The notes under the pieces were generated by a model, which saw only the letters and a program-made list of their open reading frames with translations, was not told where the DNA came from and did not search any database. This document shows positions 48,063 through 60,122 of a stretch of 64,000 bases of DNA, piece after piece (within the stretch, counting starts at the first letter, position 1; every line of letters starts with the position of its first letter). Position numbers and translations under genes: made by a program. Source of the stretch: Daphnia pulex (taxonomy: Eukaryota > Arthropoda > Branchiopoda > Diplostraca > Daphniidae); the NCBI RefSeq assembly GCF_021134715.1, contig NC_060024.1, positions 5,208,001 to 5,272,000 on the forward strand, read 5' to 3'.

Positions 48063-48935
48063 TAACATATACGGTGAAGGGAAAACATGGGCATGTATGG
48101 TATGGCCCAGGTAAACCCCCCTTCACTCACCCCTCTCCCATGAGTGCGTGCAGCCTCCCCCGCTCGACCACCCTTCTGGCCGGCTTGAGCAGCACCTCGC
48201 GTCAGCCCCATAAAACAAGAAACTTAAAAGTGATATGCGTTTGTTGCTTAAAAAAAAAAAAACATTAAATTGTTATGGATATGTTTGAAATCAATCCGTA
48301 AGATTTATTTCATCAAACATGTTCATTTCCTACTTCACCTGAGTACTGGCATAGGTAGAGGGGGGAGACGCGTTCAAGGCTGAGCCGCTGAAAGGGGAGA
48401 GACGCGTTCAAGGCTGAGCCGCTGAAGGGGGGATCGAGCTACGGAACAAATAAATGGCGAAGAAAACACGGAAATTTGTTCATTTTTTTAAATTAGCGAT
48501 AGTTAATAAGTGAAAACGACGTTTGTAAAAAATGAATTTTACAGTTAAGATAAAGGGGAATACGTTCATCAAAAAATAAAGACGGGAATCAGCTGCCTAA
48601 CATGTGAAAAACGAAACGGCAATGTGTGAAATCAATCATCGTGGTTTGAGCTACGGCAATGGATATATACGGTGGCGGATCTCTCGCAGATAATTCCGCC
48701 TTCTCGCTCATGTAGAGTAGGTCGAATTAATTTTTTAAATATTTCAGAGTACTTTATGGAACTTAGAAATAATTGGGAGAAATAGGCCCACTTTGACGGA
48801 GAAATAGGACCGCTTTAAAAATATTTTAAAAGTGGGCCTATTTCGTAGGGTCCTATTTCGTCCGGTCCTATTTGCCGGGCCTATTTCGTCGGGGCCTATT
48901 TCGACCGGTCCTATATCTCCGGCTTCCCCGACGAT

Positions 48936-49811
48936 CACATTATTGTGACGATCTAGAAAAAAACTAAGTCTTTGGGGTAGTTGCCAACATATCCATGGTG
49001 TACCGAGTGTTTTTGACGTCTTTGTGACGTACCATTGCGAATACCCCAACAACCCCCTTCGTCACAATTCGTCACAGTGGTCAGAAAACCATCGACCTCA
49101 GACCGTGACGTCATATGTGAACGGCTCCAAACAGATAATCAACAGATTGGATATTTAGTTTCTTCAGCGAATTGTTTTAAAGGAATCTGCAAGATGGGGC
49201 AGAAGTGTGTAGTCGCGACATCCTAACCGACCTCTTTGTTTTTTTATGTATATAGGACTTAGCGAAATGGCCATCACATCGATCGATAGTAAGTGGTTTC
49301 CAGTTAAAGTCCCAAAGTGCTCCACTTCTTGGAGCTATTGTTGTTAATGGCTAAATTTTATGAAACCCAAGAACCCATCTTATAAATGTTCGAGTCAATG
49401 TTTTTTGTTAGAGTAGATCGTGAAACCTGAGAAAAAAATTAGTTAAACTGAACAAAATGTTTACACCACTTTCTTAATTTGGTTCAAGTAATTTTATTAC
49501 AGTTTTTTGTATGCATTCATTTGTAGTAATAACGATTCCAAATTTTGCAACAGAAGCTGTATGAATTCTTACTTGTGTGTTACAAACGAATCCTTGTCTG
49601 GCTAGAAAACTGAAACTTCATCTTAATCCAAGCATGACTCCAACAACAAAACAACTGAATGTTTTGAAGCAACATTTGTGATAGCTTTCTCTAAATTAGT
49701 CAAAGTTTACTTTTTTGATGAAATGTTCGTGGAATAGGTATCATCTCCTGTGAAAGAAAAAAATCGTGAATGCATAGTTTATCCGTAAATCATGAACATA
49801 AGCGGAACTAC
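48936..49811. other. No gene recognised
   Basis: Flank of the giant element, AT-rich, no supported feature. Confidence 0.4.
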
Positions 49812-49813
49812 TG

Positions 49814-50421
49814 CCCTGGTAGCACGCCTCTATCTATAGGATGTACGTCGCCCATCTTTTGCAGCCGAGTGAGATGTCTTAACCCGACGTCCATAGGATT
49901 GCCTATGTCTATACTAATGTCGCGCTGTAAGACATCCAAATGGGTACGGCTTACAGCCGTCTTCAAAAGACTTAAATTTAAGCAAAAAGAAAAAAAGAAA
50001 CGTTTCTTGATGGGCGCGAAACCACGTTCTTTGGAGTGGTATTCCAGTGCTCTACCCACTACACCACTCTATATTACTTTTTAACTGTGTTTGGTTCAAC
50101 GGCTTTAAATAAATACTAGCAGTTAAAATTATGAAAATGTAAAGTCCTTGTCTTCCTCATCTATCCTGTGGACAGATAATTTGGACATCTCACAGACGTC
50201 ATGTTACGTCTGTCTGTTAAGCGTCTAATTTCTAGACACAAATGGATGTCCGTGATCGTATGAGAAACGTAGATCTATAGGACATCTATACGAAGATAGC
50301 ATAAGGCCGTAGTAAATTGAGTATCCATGTGATATCCAATTTAGGTTGCAGATAGATCAGATTTGATTTAGACATTAAGACATCTATATGATAGACGATG
50401 GATGTAAGTGTGCTACCAGGG
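49814..50421. mobile_element. TIR element with CCCTGGTAGCAC ends and tRNA-like module
   Basis: Inverted ends CCCTGGTAGCAC, 608 bp, flanked by TG on both sides (49812-49813 and 50422-50423). The interior has many AGACATCT/AGACGTC/GGATGT variants and one tRNA-like module on the minus strand. Its first bases nearly match those of the element at 58779 (CCCAGGTAGCAC), so the two are relatives. Confidence 0.75.
50008..50072 (-). other. tRNA-like module (minus strand) in TIR element
   Basis: Minus strand: AGTGGTGTAGTGGGTAGAGC (A-box type), then ACGTGGTTTCGCGCCC (B-box type). The ends do not form an acceptor stem. Confidence 0.55.
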
Positions 50422-50423
50422 TG

Positions 50424-51450
50424 GCATGTCTTTAAATTCAGTTTGCATATGTTTAAAATCGCAATCCTGAGTATTTGATTCAAGTAAATACCGTAGTCTT
50501 CTTTAAACGGAACTATTGTTCATCGGATTCTTCACCAAAATATCGGATGAGCATTTGATATGTGAATTTTTGAGCAATTTCTCGCAATTTTTCGTTCAAA
50601 TGGGTCGATTAAAACATTTCTCTTCTCTTTCTGCGACTTAAAGTAATATTTCTTTCGTGTTAATCCCGACTTACTTGTTATGTACTAAGTTGGAGTGGCA
50701 CCTTGGATCCAGTAAAATTCAACATTTCGCCAGTTTTTTTAATTAACCTTTGTGACTAGTAAAAAATATGTTAAAAAACACATTTTGGTAAAAGAGGGTT
50801 TTTGGTGAGAACCTAGACACCTCTCATAGTGGTTCAAAAAACTTCAAAATACCATCTAAGTTTTAATTTAACGAAATTTTGTAAAGAACTTCACTTTTTA
50901 TGCGTTAAAGATTCACACGAACACAACACGAAACACTTGAGATCAAACAGACAAAACTGATGTTATAAACTCGATAGAACTAACATTTCGGCCTCCACAT
51001 TAAACTTCTTTTACCCTATGAAAACATCGTCTCATCCCTCCTAAACCAATTTCAGCACCGATAACAGCGACCTCTAAATAATTTAAGATTATGGAATATT
51101 TTGTTTATTCTACACTAAGCATATATTTCCAAATTTACATCTGGAAAAAAATATAGTTTGAATTAACGTTATAATGTGCATTTTTTTTTAAATGGCAGTG
51201 AAATTCAAAGAAATTTAAAAAAGTGTAAATTCAAAGAATTCAACGGAATATCTGAAGCATACTGTGGTAGCTAAAATAACCATTTCATCAACATGTTTTC
51301 AACTCGTTTTCAATCTTACCTCGAAATCCAGACATGTTAAAAAAGTTTGATTTGCATATTTTAGGTAGCGAACATTCGTCTGATGCATGGAAAGTATGGG
51401 GATTTGATGACTTCTACAGTTTTCGACCGAAATCCACATTTTAGAATTCC
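50424..51450. other. No gene recognised
   Basis: AT-rich spacer, nothing supported. Confidence 0.4.
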
Positions 51451-51479
51451 ATTTTGCACCCTGCTTATCAAAGACATTG

Positions 51480-52135
51480 CAACACTTGGCTTCCCCAGCA
51501 TCCTTTTTTCTTTAAACTCAAACTACTAAAAACAGCTCAAAACTGCACCAACATGGATAGTATCCCCATACACACCTCTTTGGTTCCGAATGAAAAAATC
51601 CGATGCAACTGCCATCGGATACACAAACGGAGCAGCCAACACAGAAGCTGCGTCCTTCGCTTATACTTTACCTGTTTAACAAAAAAGAGGCATGCACCTC
51701 ATTACATATCCAACATCCAACCTGCCAAACTACAAGGGATCAAAAGGCCCTCAAAGTTATCAGCAAAACAAAACGAGCTGTTCATCTTCAGTTATTCCAA
51801 AGCGGACATTCAAACAATAGACGAAACTATCAATATATTAAAAAACTCGGCCCTGCTAGACATCTGGAACATCCTACTCTCCTCAAAACATCCGGTAACC
51901 AAACATAAATGATGATGATGGTCCACTGGAAACGAGTCAGTAGACCAATTGGCAAAACATGCGGATGGAATGCCATTTCAAAATCGAATTCAAAAATCTT
52001 CTCACGGGCAATGTAGAAAAGAATGGTCAACAACAATAACTCTTAATAATCAGAATGAATGTGGCAATTGGTGTGTGACTTTCAAAGCCAGGCTAGCCAT
52101 CGTCGTTTTATGCCATTTGGTTCCCTATTTATAGA
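51480..52135 (+). pseudogene. LINE RNase H relic
   Basis: Two frames carry RNase H motifs in order. YTNGAANTEAASFAYTLP has the first catalytic Asp changed to Asn, IFSYSKADIQTIDE has the DSK Asp changed to Tyr, and GNESVDQLAKHADG is the C-terminal GNE..D..AK motif. The frame changes at about 51680 and 51905. It is a 5'-truncated, inactive fragment of a non-LTR element, different from the LINE at 31101. Confidence 0.65.
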
Positions 52136-52156
52136 CCGGCAAAGTAGCCTGATTTT

Positions 52157-52380
52157 GATAAGCTCCTCCCGCGTGTTCCTAAACTTTTACATCCATTTAT
52201 TGATGTCCTGCCCTTAACAAAGAAAGTCTGAAAAAAATCAGGAAGTAGCCAACCTCATGGCTACTTAAAAAAATATTCGTTGTCCCCCGTCAAAAATTCA
52301 ATTTTTGGAAACGCCGCAAAAATCACCCTTTTAGATAAGGTTCTCTCACGCGTTCCCAAACTTTCGGTAGCTTCTGTAGG
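52157..52380. repeat. Diverged direct repeat about 180 bp apart
   Basis: GATAAGCTCCTCCCGCGTGT at 52157 recurs as GATAAGGTTCTCTCACGCGT near 52336, both followed by TCC.AAACTTT. Confidence 0.45.
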
Positions 52381-54162
52381 TCATTTCAAAAACGTTTAAT
52401 GTATGGAAAAGTCTGTCAAAAGAAATATCTTATAGTTCTATAACAGCAGTTCAGTCTAAATAGATTCATTTTTTTGAAATTTTGATCTCATTCTTTGTAC
52501 ACGAATTGCAACCTTAACGCGGATCTCGAATAAGGGGTATTGTTAGATCTACCAGGTTTTAAAAATGTGCGTTAAAGTATCTGTACTATTAAAAATTAAT
52601 TTTTTAAATAAATTGATTTTAAATCTAAACATACACGAATTTTATATTACATTTTCTGATTTTTATGGCAATTTCGCAAACATATCAATTGTTGGATCAT
52701 AATGTTACATCTTATCAGTAAGTGGACAAGAATAACTCCACAAATTTTTTGCTACCTACTTCGTGGTAAGGTATAGCCACAACTAGAATAATATAATAAC
52801 ATTAAATTTGTTTATTTCGTAACTATTTTTCGAAAATCGAGTTACACATCAGCAAAAAAAAATTTCGAACAAATCAGAATTTCAATAATTGTTCAAAACA
52901 ACCACAACTAGTGTTAACAAATCACAATTAGTGGAATATACACCATAAAAAATAACGACGAACACATTTCATTTTTTGCTCTTGTAATGTAGGTAATAAA
53001 AATTGGTGCACATCATCCTATACATCTTTTTACAATTTGAAAATGGGAATTATTAAAAAACCAAATTTAAATTGGAATATAGGGATTTGATATTAATCGA
53101 AAAATCACTTCCAATGAACAATTTTTCAAAACTTGGATAAAATTACGTTTATATAACGTACAGGCAATTTTATTTACGGATAGGTTCATTGAGTGTACAA
53201 CAGGAAAATTACATAGTTAAGTACTGTCATCCTTATGTGTGTTATTACATTACTGCCACTGTTGTAACGAATGCAGCCAGGAACTGATGTCAATGCAGTA
53301 AATTCATAGGCGGCCACCTCTGAATAAACTCCTGGCGTGGTTACGTAGTGACCAAAGTACTTCTTCCATGAGAGATTTTTAAAATTCTTACTTTAAAAAG
53401 CCGAAGGCTTACCGCACTTTAAGACCGAGAGATTTGAAGAAACAAAAGTTCCGACAGCCCTCCAAATACTATTGACCTGAGAGGTCCCTGGGGAATTGGG
53501 CGGGGGGTTACGAAAACAGTTTTCGAGACTTTGACGCTCTCGTGGTAATCTGATCACGATGTGACCTATCTCATTCGACGTAGAATTATTTTTACATAAT
53601 AGTTGACTAATATTTACAAATATTAACTAAATTAACGGGGTGATAGGGGTGGAAAAGCACGAAAAAAAGGAAATACTTCTAAATTATAGGAAAAATTTTG
53701 CTTCTAAATTTAGAGCGTGCCGCATCACTCGAAAGAAAGAACAGCTTTTCTTCTTTGACATATAAAACAATTAGGGACTTAATATTTTTTGTTCGTGAAA
53801 TATCTTTGGTTGAAAAACACCCCCAAATGCAAAACTCGGGTGGAGCGTCAAATCAAAAGAGACGAACGTTTATGTAGTCTGCTATCATAACTTCTTGTTT
53901 ACTTCTTCAAAAAGACTGCTCTTCTTAGGTATCACTAAAACTTAGCGGTAGGGGAAGTAAAACTTGGGAAAAGCACTCGGGTTCGTCATTTTGTCGTCTG
54001 CTATAAAAGCTTGAGCGAATTGGCCACCAAAAATTCTTCGTTTTTATGGACGCAAATTGCACAAAAAATCTTGTGGAGGCGAGCCATAGAGCATTCAACG
54101 ACCTTATAGAAACCGCCCATATTCTAACCCATGGATCTTAATGATTACATATTTTCAAGAAA
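52381..54162. other. No gene recognised
   Basis: About 1.8 kb of AT-rich sequence with no convincing frame or repeat. Confidence 0.45.
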
Positions 54163-54721
54163 ATGCCAAATCACACAAATAACCTTGCAAATTTTCTGTT
54201 TTTTAAGATCGGCTTCAAGAGAATGAACACGATATACATCTATCTGGCTGCCAGGGATGGGGCCCCTCTGAGAGATCGACGGAGGAAAGAATACGTTAAT
54301 AGAGTTTGGGAAATTTTGGCTCTACAGAGCAATTTACAGAATGGCCGGATCACGATACGTGCATTCCTCATGGCGGCTGCCTACCACTTCAATCCTGTTG
54401 AATTTGAATTTGGCGATCAGGATATTGAAGTTATGAATCGCCACCTCAACGAGGTACGTGCGGCCTTTGAAGCCTTATTAGAAGATCCAGTTGCCGTTCC
54501 AGTCGCCGCAGAAGCGCCCGTCCCAGTCGCTGCAAGAAGTGGCCGTCCCAGTCGCAGCAGAAGCGGCTATACCAGTCGCCGTGGTTGCAGCAGAAGGGGT
54601 CAACCCAGCAGCAGTTGTCGCTGTTGAAAAAAATCCGGTGGTTTCAGCCATAATAGGTCGAGGACGAGGACGGCCACCTTTGAATAGCCGAGCCCCAAGA
54701 CATTGGGGAAATAGAGTGTGA
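54163..54721 (+). pseudogene. Unrecognised ORF with Val/Pro/Ala repeats and AT-hooks
   Basis: The ATG frame at 54163 (or at 54223, NTIYIYLAARDGAPLRDRRR) gives a possible helical domain (RVWEILALQSNLQNG, IRAFLMAAAYHFNP). After about 54490 the sensible reading moves to the next frame: PVAVPVAAEA-type repeats and then an AT-hook-like GRGRGRPPLNSR before TGA at 54719-54721. The frame change inside a repeat tract suggests an indel. Not assigned to a family. Confidence 0.45.
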
Positions 54722-55066
54722 AATCATGATCCGGTAGCTGCCGGACCACCAGCAGAAGTAAGGGGAAGACCCCGTGGCTGCCCTCCTGAACAAGGGGCTC
54801 GGGCGTGTGGTCCGGCTCGTGGGGCTCAGCCGCCCAGCCCGGCTGGTGTTGTGGATCAGTCACCAATCCCAAGGGGACGACACCGTGGCCACCCTCCTGG
54901 AAAAGGGGCTCGTGTGCGTTGTCCGGCTCGTGGGGCTCAGCTGCCCACCCCAGGCCGTGTTGTGGATCAGCCTCCCAGACCAGCTCGTATTGTGGATCAG
55001 CCGCCCGTCCTAGCTCGTGTTGTGGATCAGCAGCCTGGCCCGACTCGTGTTGTGGATCCCGAATAG
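54722..55066 (+). pseudogene. RGRPRG / RVVDQPP low-complexity coding relic
   Basis: The frame continuing after the TGA at 54719 stays open to 55066. It has another AT-hook-like RGRPRG and repeated units of the form PARVVDQPP. All six frames are open here because the DNA is a GC-rich degenerate repeat of about 27 bp (GCTCGTGTTGTGGATCAG), so the coding status is uncertain. Confidence 0.35.
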
Positions 55067-55139
55067 CCATAGCCCAAATAGCGCATTTTCTGGATTCAGA
55101 TGGTCCCGGAGATTGAGGTGTCGGAAAAAGATTTTAAAG

Positions 55140-55480
55140 GTTTTTAGCTCTTCAAGAATCGAACTTTATCAATCGACGTGCTAACATCAGAGCAAGATTT
55201 CAAGAAAACCGCCGACTACGCCAGGACGACGATTCCGAAGATGACTTGGAGGAAGAAGCAGATGAGGATCAGGAAGTCCCTTGTCAAGAACTCCCAGAAG
55301 TAAATCACGAGGGCCTCTGTCCAGTGTGTTGGGTAGAATTTTTAACACAATATTGACAGCTTGTGGCCATATTGCACGCTGGTGCTGATTCCGTGATATA
55401 TCTAGAAATCAGTATCATTATCACCAACACAACCGTGGGTCACTGCTCTGCAACTCTTCTATTGACTAGATTCAACCTGA
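55140..55480 (+). pseudogene. RING-like zinc finger relic
   Basis: An acidic stretch (DDDSEDDLEEEADEDQE) leads into LCPVCWVEF and, in another frame, ACGHIARWC, the first half of a RING finger. The distal cysteines are replaced and a TGA follows. It may be the C terminus of the AT-hook protein upstream. Confidence 0.4.
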
Positions 55481-55906
55481 TTTCTTCATGGCGGAAAAGC
55501 TATCCGGTCAGAGTTCTTCGGATTCCAAAAATAAGTTTGTAAATTTATTTAACTATTTACTATTTCTTATTGAATTAATTCTTATCTATTAGGGGACGAA
55601 GAATTGTGAGCCGAATACCCTGAAGTCTACAAAATTATCAACGAGAAATTTAAGAAATTGCTCAGTCTCCCACTTTCCTATCCGTGGACATAGACCTGTT
55701 CCACAAAACGATCTCGATGCCGCTAACGTCTTGTTGGATTTGGGTAATCAACCCTAGAGGTTAAACAATTCTTTCCATATCTGCCCCTAACCTGATGATC
55801 TAAACTAATGATTGAATTATTAAGAGCGTTTGATTGGCTTAGTCATGTCAAATTTCTTAATTTTTTACGCGAAGAAATTCAACTGACAAATAAGTGCTGT
55901 AAATAA

Positions 55907-57830
55907 TCACAAGAATAAATATCGGATTTGGCGAAGTAGTGTAGCAAAAATTATACTGTGAGGGGTAGACACAATAGTGCTCATTCGCGGTTCTTCGTCG
56001 ATCAATCTGGTTTCACGAATGCACTGATGAATCCAATCGATTCCAACGATCCACTTGCCGCTGGCGACTCCGTAAAAGAACTTCAGGGTGCGCTGAGCAC
56101 AGTTTTCTTCGTCCACCTGAACGATGATGTGGGTCACGGCCGAACTGTACGTCAAGGAAATTTCAGCCCCTACGCGCCGAGCCCAATCTTCTACCATCTT
56201 CACCTGCGGACGCTGCATTGTTGGAAAAAAAAATTAGAATACATATGTAATTTTGCGGACTAAAATTTAACATTACCGGAAGCCCGGAACACGTAAGAAC
56301 TTTTTTTTGCATGGTACAGGCTTTGGAGTAGGTGGGTGTGGTGGGGTCGCTACCAGAACGTCATCCTCATCTGGATCGCTCTCCATCACAACAGTTTTGC
56401 TAGCTAAATCCGCACTCGCTTGTTGTGGGAATAGTCGCTGGGGTACGTTCGCAGTAGTTGCTCCATCCGCAGAATGAGACATCGAAGAAATCGGACCGTC
56501 TGTATCGACGGATTTCACGGAAGAGCAGGGCTTCTTCCTCTTGGTTTCCATCTTGTCATCATCACTGTCACTCGAAGACAAAACTCTGGCTCGTTTGAAT
56601 GGCTCAGCAGACATGAACAAATCTTCGCTTTATTCATACGGTTCTCCCACCAAAATGTTTTCATCCCGTAATTGCGCGTCGAGTGATTTCAGTACACTGT
56701 CGATAGGAGGGGCTTTGTCCGGAACTATTAATGTCTGATTATTCATTAACGGATGGTCTGTATTCGATTCCTTGTTTGAGGTCACTGATGCTTCAACTGG
56801 TTCCGTCTGGGTGGAAACTAAAGCAAAAGACAGAGGCGATGGTGGAAAGGTTTGAGTTTCTTTATCTTCAAAACATTTTTGAGTGTGAACGGGCGGATGC
56901 ACCAAAACCGGAGGACATTCCGGGGGAAGGTCAAGAAAAGGACCCAATTTCCCCAATCGAGTGAAAACGATTTGTTGTTTCTTGAATGAACTGATGGGCT
57001 TCCCCGGAACGATCCGACCTTTATGGAAAAAATTCACGTTGCGCCTTCCAGTGCCAGATCGCAGCTCTTCTGAAATGGAGTGACGTCGAAAATCCCTATC
57101 AGATGTTTGAAGATCATGTATAGCAGATCCCAAGGAATTTCGAACTCTGGGCCGAGAAACCGGTGTCAAGTGATAAGCTGTCGAGGGAACACTGACGGGC
57201 TTGTCAAGTTGAGGACTTGGGGCTGATACTGGTTGCAATACATGAATGTTTGATCTGTCCGCCAGAACTGATTCAAATGGTCGTGGTGTAATACATCGAA
57301 CATCTGAAACACAGTTCAGATAGGGTTCGCAGACGTCAACTAGTCGAGCAGAAGTGTCTGAAGATTTTTCCGGAGCTTCATTGGTTGGTAGGGCGAAAGA
57401 ATTTCCAATACTTATAGAAATATTCCTTTCTTCCTCCCCTACGTGACTACTGTTTTCGTTCCGCGAATCTATGAATAATAAATAACACGTAAGAAAATCG
57501 ATTGTCATTTTAATATAAATTGGGTGTACCTTTTGATCGTTCGATTCTGCTAGGAATTTCAATGGGGGGCTTTGACGAACGCGTCAAAGGAGTGATGGTG
57601 GTTGCGATTGACGGCGCTTTAGATGCAGTTGTGTTGCCTAATTCTGGTGAGTAATCCGGCTCTCCTTTGGGTGTTGTAGATGTCGTTGGTTTAGTTTCTG
57701 GTGTGTTACCGGCCGACCGTCAGCGTTTCTTGGCTGGAGGTTCACCAGAACTAATCGGTAGGGCATTCTTTCTTGTGCAACCTCTTCCCCGACCACGTCC
57801 ACCTCGTCCCCTTTAATCTGATGAATAATT
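55907..57830 (-). pseudogene. BRCA1-like C-terminal part with one BRCT domain
   Basis: Read on the minus strand: an Arg/Gly-rich AT-hook-like segment (GRGGRGRGRG, about 57815) is followed by a stop within 30 codons. Next comes a long Ser/Pro-rich exon from about 57470 down to 56274. Its single frame is cut by TAA at 56627-56629 and then resumes as SEDLFMSAEPFKRARVLSSS. After an intron, exon 56214-55907 encodes a BRCT domain: VEDWARRVGAEI, VTHIIVQVD, AQRTLKFFYGVASGKWIVG, DWIHQCI. Trp and Gly-Gly positions match BRCT1 of BRCA1. No second BRCT repeat follows, and the frame ends after a hydrophobic tail. BRCA1 acts in homologous recombination repair with BARD1. With two in-frame stops this copy is not functional as read. 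Confidence 0.65.
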
Positions 57831-58489
57831 TTAAATATATTATTAAAAAACCAAAAAAATAATGAATTGCTATTATTAACTGTTGTGGTATTTCCCTGGA
57901 AGGTGGTGGACTGGGAGCTGAAACGATATCATACGACGATTCTTTGCCAGTACTAGACGAAATATCCACGGGCGAAAAAACTAGTTTAGACGTAGTTTTT
58001 TATTCAAAGGAAAGTGCTTTGGAAAGTGTCCTGGAGCTTTTAATGCTAGGATTTTCACCATTCTCTTCACTGAAGACAGCTAGTCCCAGACAGCACGGTT
58101 TCGTATTTAAGACGTCTTTTAGTCCATCAGAGGGGACCATGCATACCGCATTAAAGACGTCTCGAAGGGGGCGAGTAGGTGGTCCGTTATGGTTTTTATG
58201 TCCCCCCTGACGGGGATATTTCAAGTCTAATATGCGGTTTTTATTGGGCGCTTAACTGGTTCATATAAAGGATATTACAGGACTCATGTTCGTTTTCTTT
58301 TGGGCTTTGATTGGGTTCATAAAAGGACCTAACTGGGATAATACTCGTTCTACTTTGAGCACATGAGGGACATAACTGGGCTAGTGCTGGAGGAAAAAAT
58401 ATTTAATGGAATTTTTTTTTTAAATAAAAAAAATGTCTCAAAAGTTGCAATCATCTTGGTTTATTACATCAATTTGGCAATTAAAGAAT
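57831..58489. other. No gene confirmed
   Basis: Minus-strand frames at 57751-57969 and 58000-58224 may contain exons of the BRCA1-like gene (VSAPSPPPSREIP), but no boundaries can be fixed. The sequence 58240-58440 is low-complexity. Confidence 0.35.
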
Positions 58490-58778
58490 ATACAACTGTA
58501 TAGGCTTGAGATTGGTTAAGGTTAACAAGTATATATAGAGAGAAAAATTGGAATGTCCATTTAATTTCTTCTGGCTTTCGATTTTCGGTGACTGAATGTT
58601 GGAGACCCCCAGCAGTGTGCTTCTGATGGCTCGGTCCAACCTCTTGGATATCAGCTATAGCTGATTGTTGGTGAGCTGTAAACAAAAAATTTAAGGTGTT
58701 AATGGACGTACTGTAATTACATGAAAGAAGTATTCTCACCAGGTGGTAGAAGCTTCCTTCCTTCAGTGCGTTAACCTC

Positions 58779-60031
58779 CCCAGGTAGCACACAGAGCTGT
58801 TACAGACTCCTGTAACCGATCTGTTTCACATACGTGTGAAACAGATCCGTATCAGACTTGTTACATATCTGTTTTACAGGAAATTTGTCTGGAATTTCTC
58901 TGTTTTAAAGGATTTGGTTAAAGTTTGTTTCACAGATCTGGAACAGATCTGTTATCTTTCTGTAATACATATAACTGGTTTTTAACTGTACTATAGACCT
59001 GTTACAGATCTGTTTTTTACTTGAGAAAATTGTTTCTGATTTAGCTATGTTTCCCATGTTTGTCACTTGTCTGTTTTTACTCTGTAGAAAGACATTCTTT
59101 TTTTCTTCTGTATTACAGGTATGTCACATGCATGTTTTTACTCTGTATTACCGAGTACAATATGTTTCTGTTCTGTGTCTGTACTCCAGGTCTGGTACGG
59201 GTCTGTATTTCCCTTGTAAGACATGAGTCAGTAATAATCTGTTCTGAGTCTGTACCCCAGGTATGGTACAGGTCTGTATTTTCTATGCAAAAATTAGTTC
59301 AGTGATTATCTGTTCTGTGTTTGTGCCCCGGGTGTGTACGGGTCTGTATTTCCCTTGTAACACCTATAAGTCAGTAATCATCTTATCTGTGTCTGTATCC
59401 CAAGTATGGTACATGTTTGGATTCCCAATGGAAAACTGAATTAAACGTTTTCTTATATGTGTAATATCACTGCAATACCATGCAGTAAGAAGTTACACTC
59501 TAATAGTCAATGCAGGCCTAATGGCTATGAGTTTAGTTTAGTAGGCCTTCTCGAACAACAACAATAGCTGTTTATCCACCGGACGGAGAAGTATCACCTA
59601 AATAGGTATAATAAAGACTTGTAATTGGTGTGGGGCCAATCTTGGTCTTGTTACTATTGGAAGAGACCAGTGGTAGTCATATGTAGCAATCAGTTTCGTG
59701 AGAGAGACATGTCAGACTGTTTGCTGAATGTACAAGTGTAAAACTGTGAAATATAGATCATTATGAAATATATCTAATATTAATTATCGAATTACGGTAT
59801 AGTGTTTAGTGTACTGGCTTGTGAACTCAGAGATTGATGGTTCGGTACCAGGGGTAGGCAAATCTTTTTTTTCTTGAAAATCTGTTTTTGGTCTGTAAAT
59901 GGTGATCCCGTTTTACGGATCTGTCACAGACCTGTATGACAGTCTGTAAAAGTGTGACACTACAAACAATTTACAGACTCTCAGAAACAGATCTGTAACA
60001 GACCTAAAACAGAGTCTGTGTGCTACCTGGG
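58779..60031. mobile_element. TIR element with CCCAGGTAGCAC ends and tRNA-like module
   Basis: Inverted ends CCCAGGTAGCACACAGA, 1253 bp, flanked by TC on both sides (58777-58778 and 60032-60033). The interior is a dense field of ACAGATCTGT/CTGTTACAG/GGTCTGTA variants resembling the terminal CAGACTCTGT. One tRNA-like module lies about 80% along. It is inserted in a coding exon of the minus-strand gene. Confidence 0.78.
59792..59859 (+). other. tRNA-like module in TIR element
   Basis: ACGGTATAGTGTTTAGTGTA (A-box type) and GATGGTTCGGTACCA (B-box type) at tRNA spacing. Not a foldable tRNA gene. Confidence 0.5.
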
Positions 60032-60122
60032 TCTTCCTCTTTTTTCTATATCAGTGCTAACCACCTGTTCACCATCAATTGCACTCTTCAATTGGTCTTG
60101 TGCTCCTCTGTAAGTGTCTGCA

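Larger units (their letters stand above)
41947..48927. mobile_element. 7-kb giant inverted-repeat element carrying host gene pieces
   Basis: Left arm 41947-44270 and right arm about 46577-48927 are near-identical reverse complements. They enclose a 2.3-kb unique spacer. An 8-bp direct repeat CCGACGAT flanks the unit at exactly symmetrical positions (41939-41946 and 48928-48935). The ends carry several copies of CGAAATAGGNCC. Each arm holds a broken TBL1 fragment and a tRNA-like module. The spacer holds the 3' ends of two convergent genes, including CCDC22. The arms differ by substitutions, homopolymer lengths and an extra 39-bp duplication near 48380 in the right arm, so the palindrome is not a simple copy error. 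The outermost 6 bp do not match between the ends. No transposase is present. Confidence 0.7.
46577..48927 (-). repeat. Right arm of giant inverted repeat
   Basis: Reverse complement of the left arm. Differences include a duplicated GAGACGCGTTCAAGGCTGAG segment at 48366-48425. Confidence 0.85.

Noticed and set aside
54600..55070. 156-aa minus-strand protein rich in DPQHE repeats
   Set aside because: A shadow of the GC-rich 27-bp repeat, which is open in several frames. The plus-strand reading with AT-hooks is more plausible.
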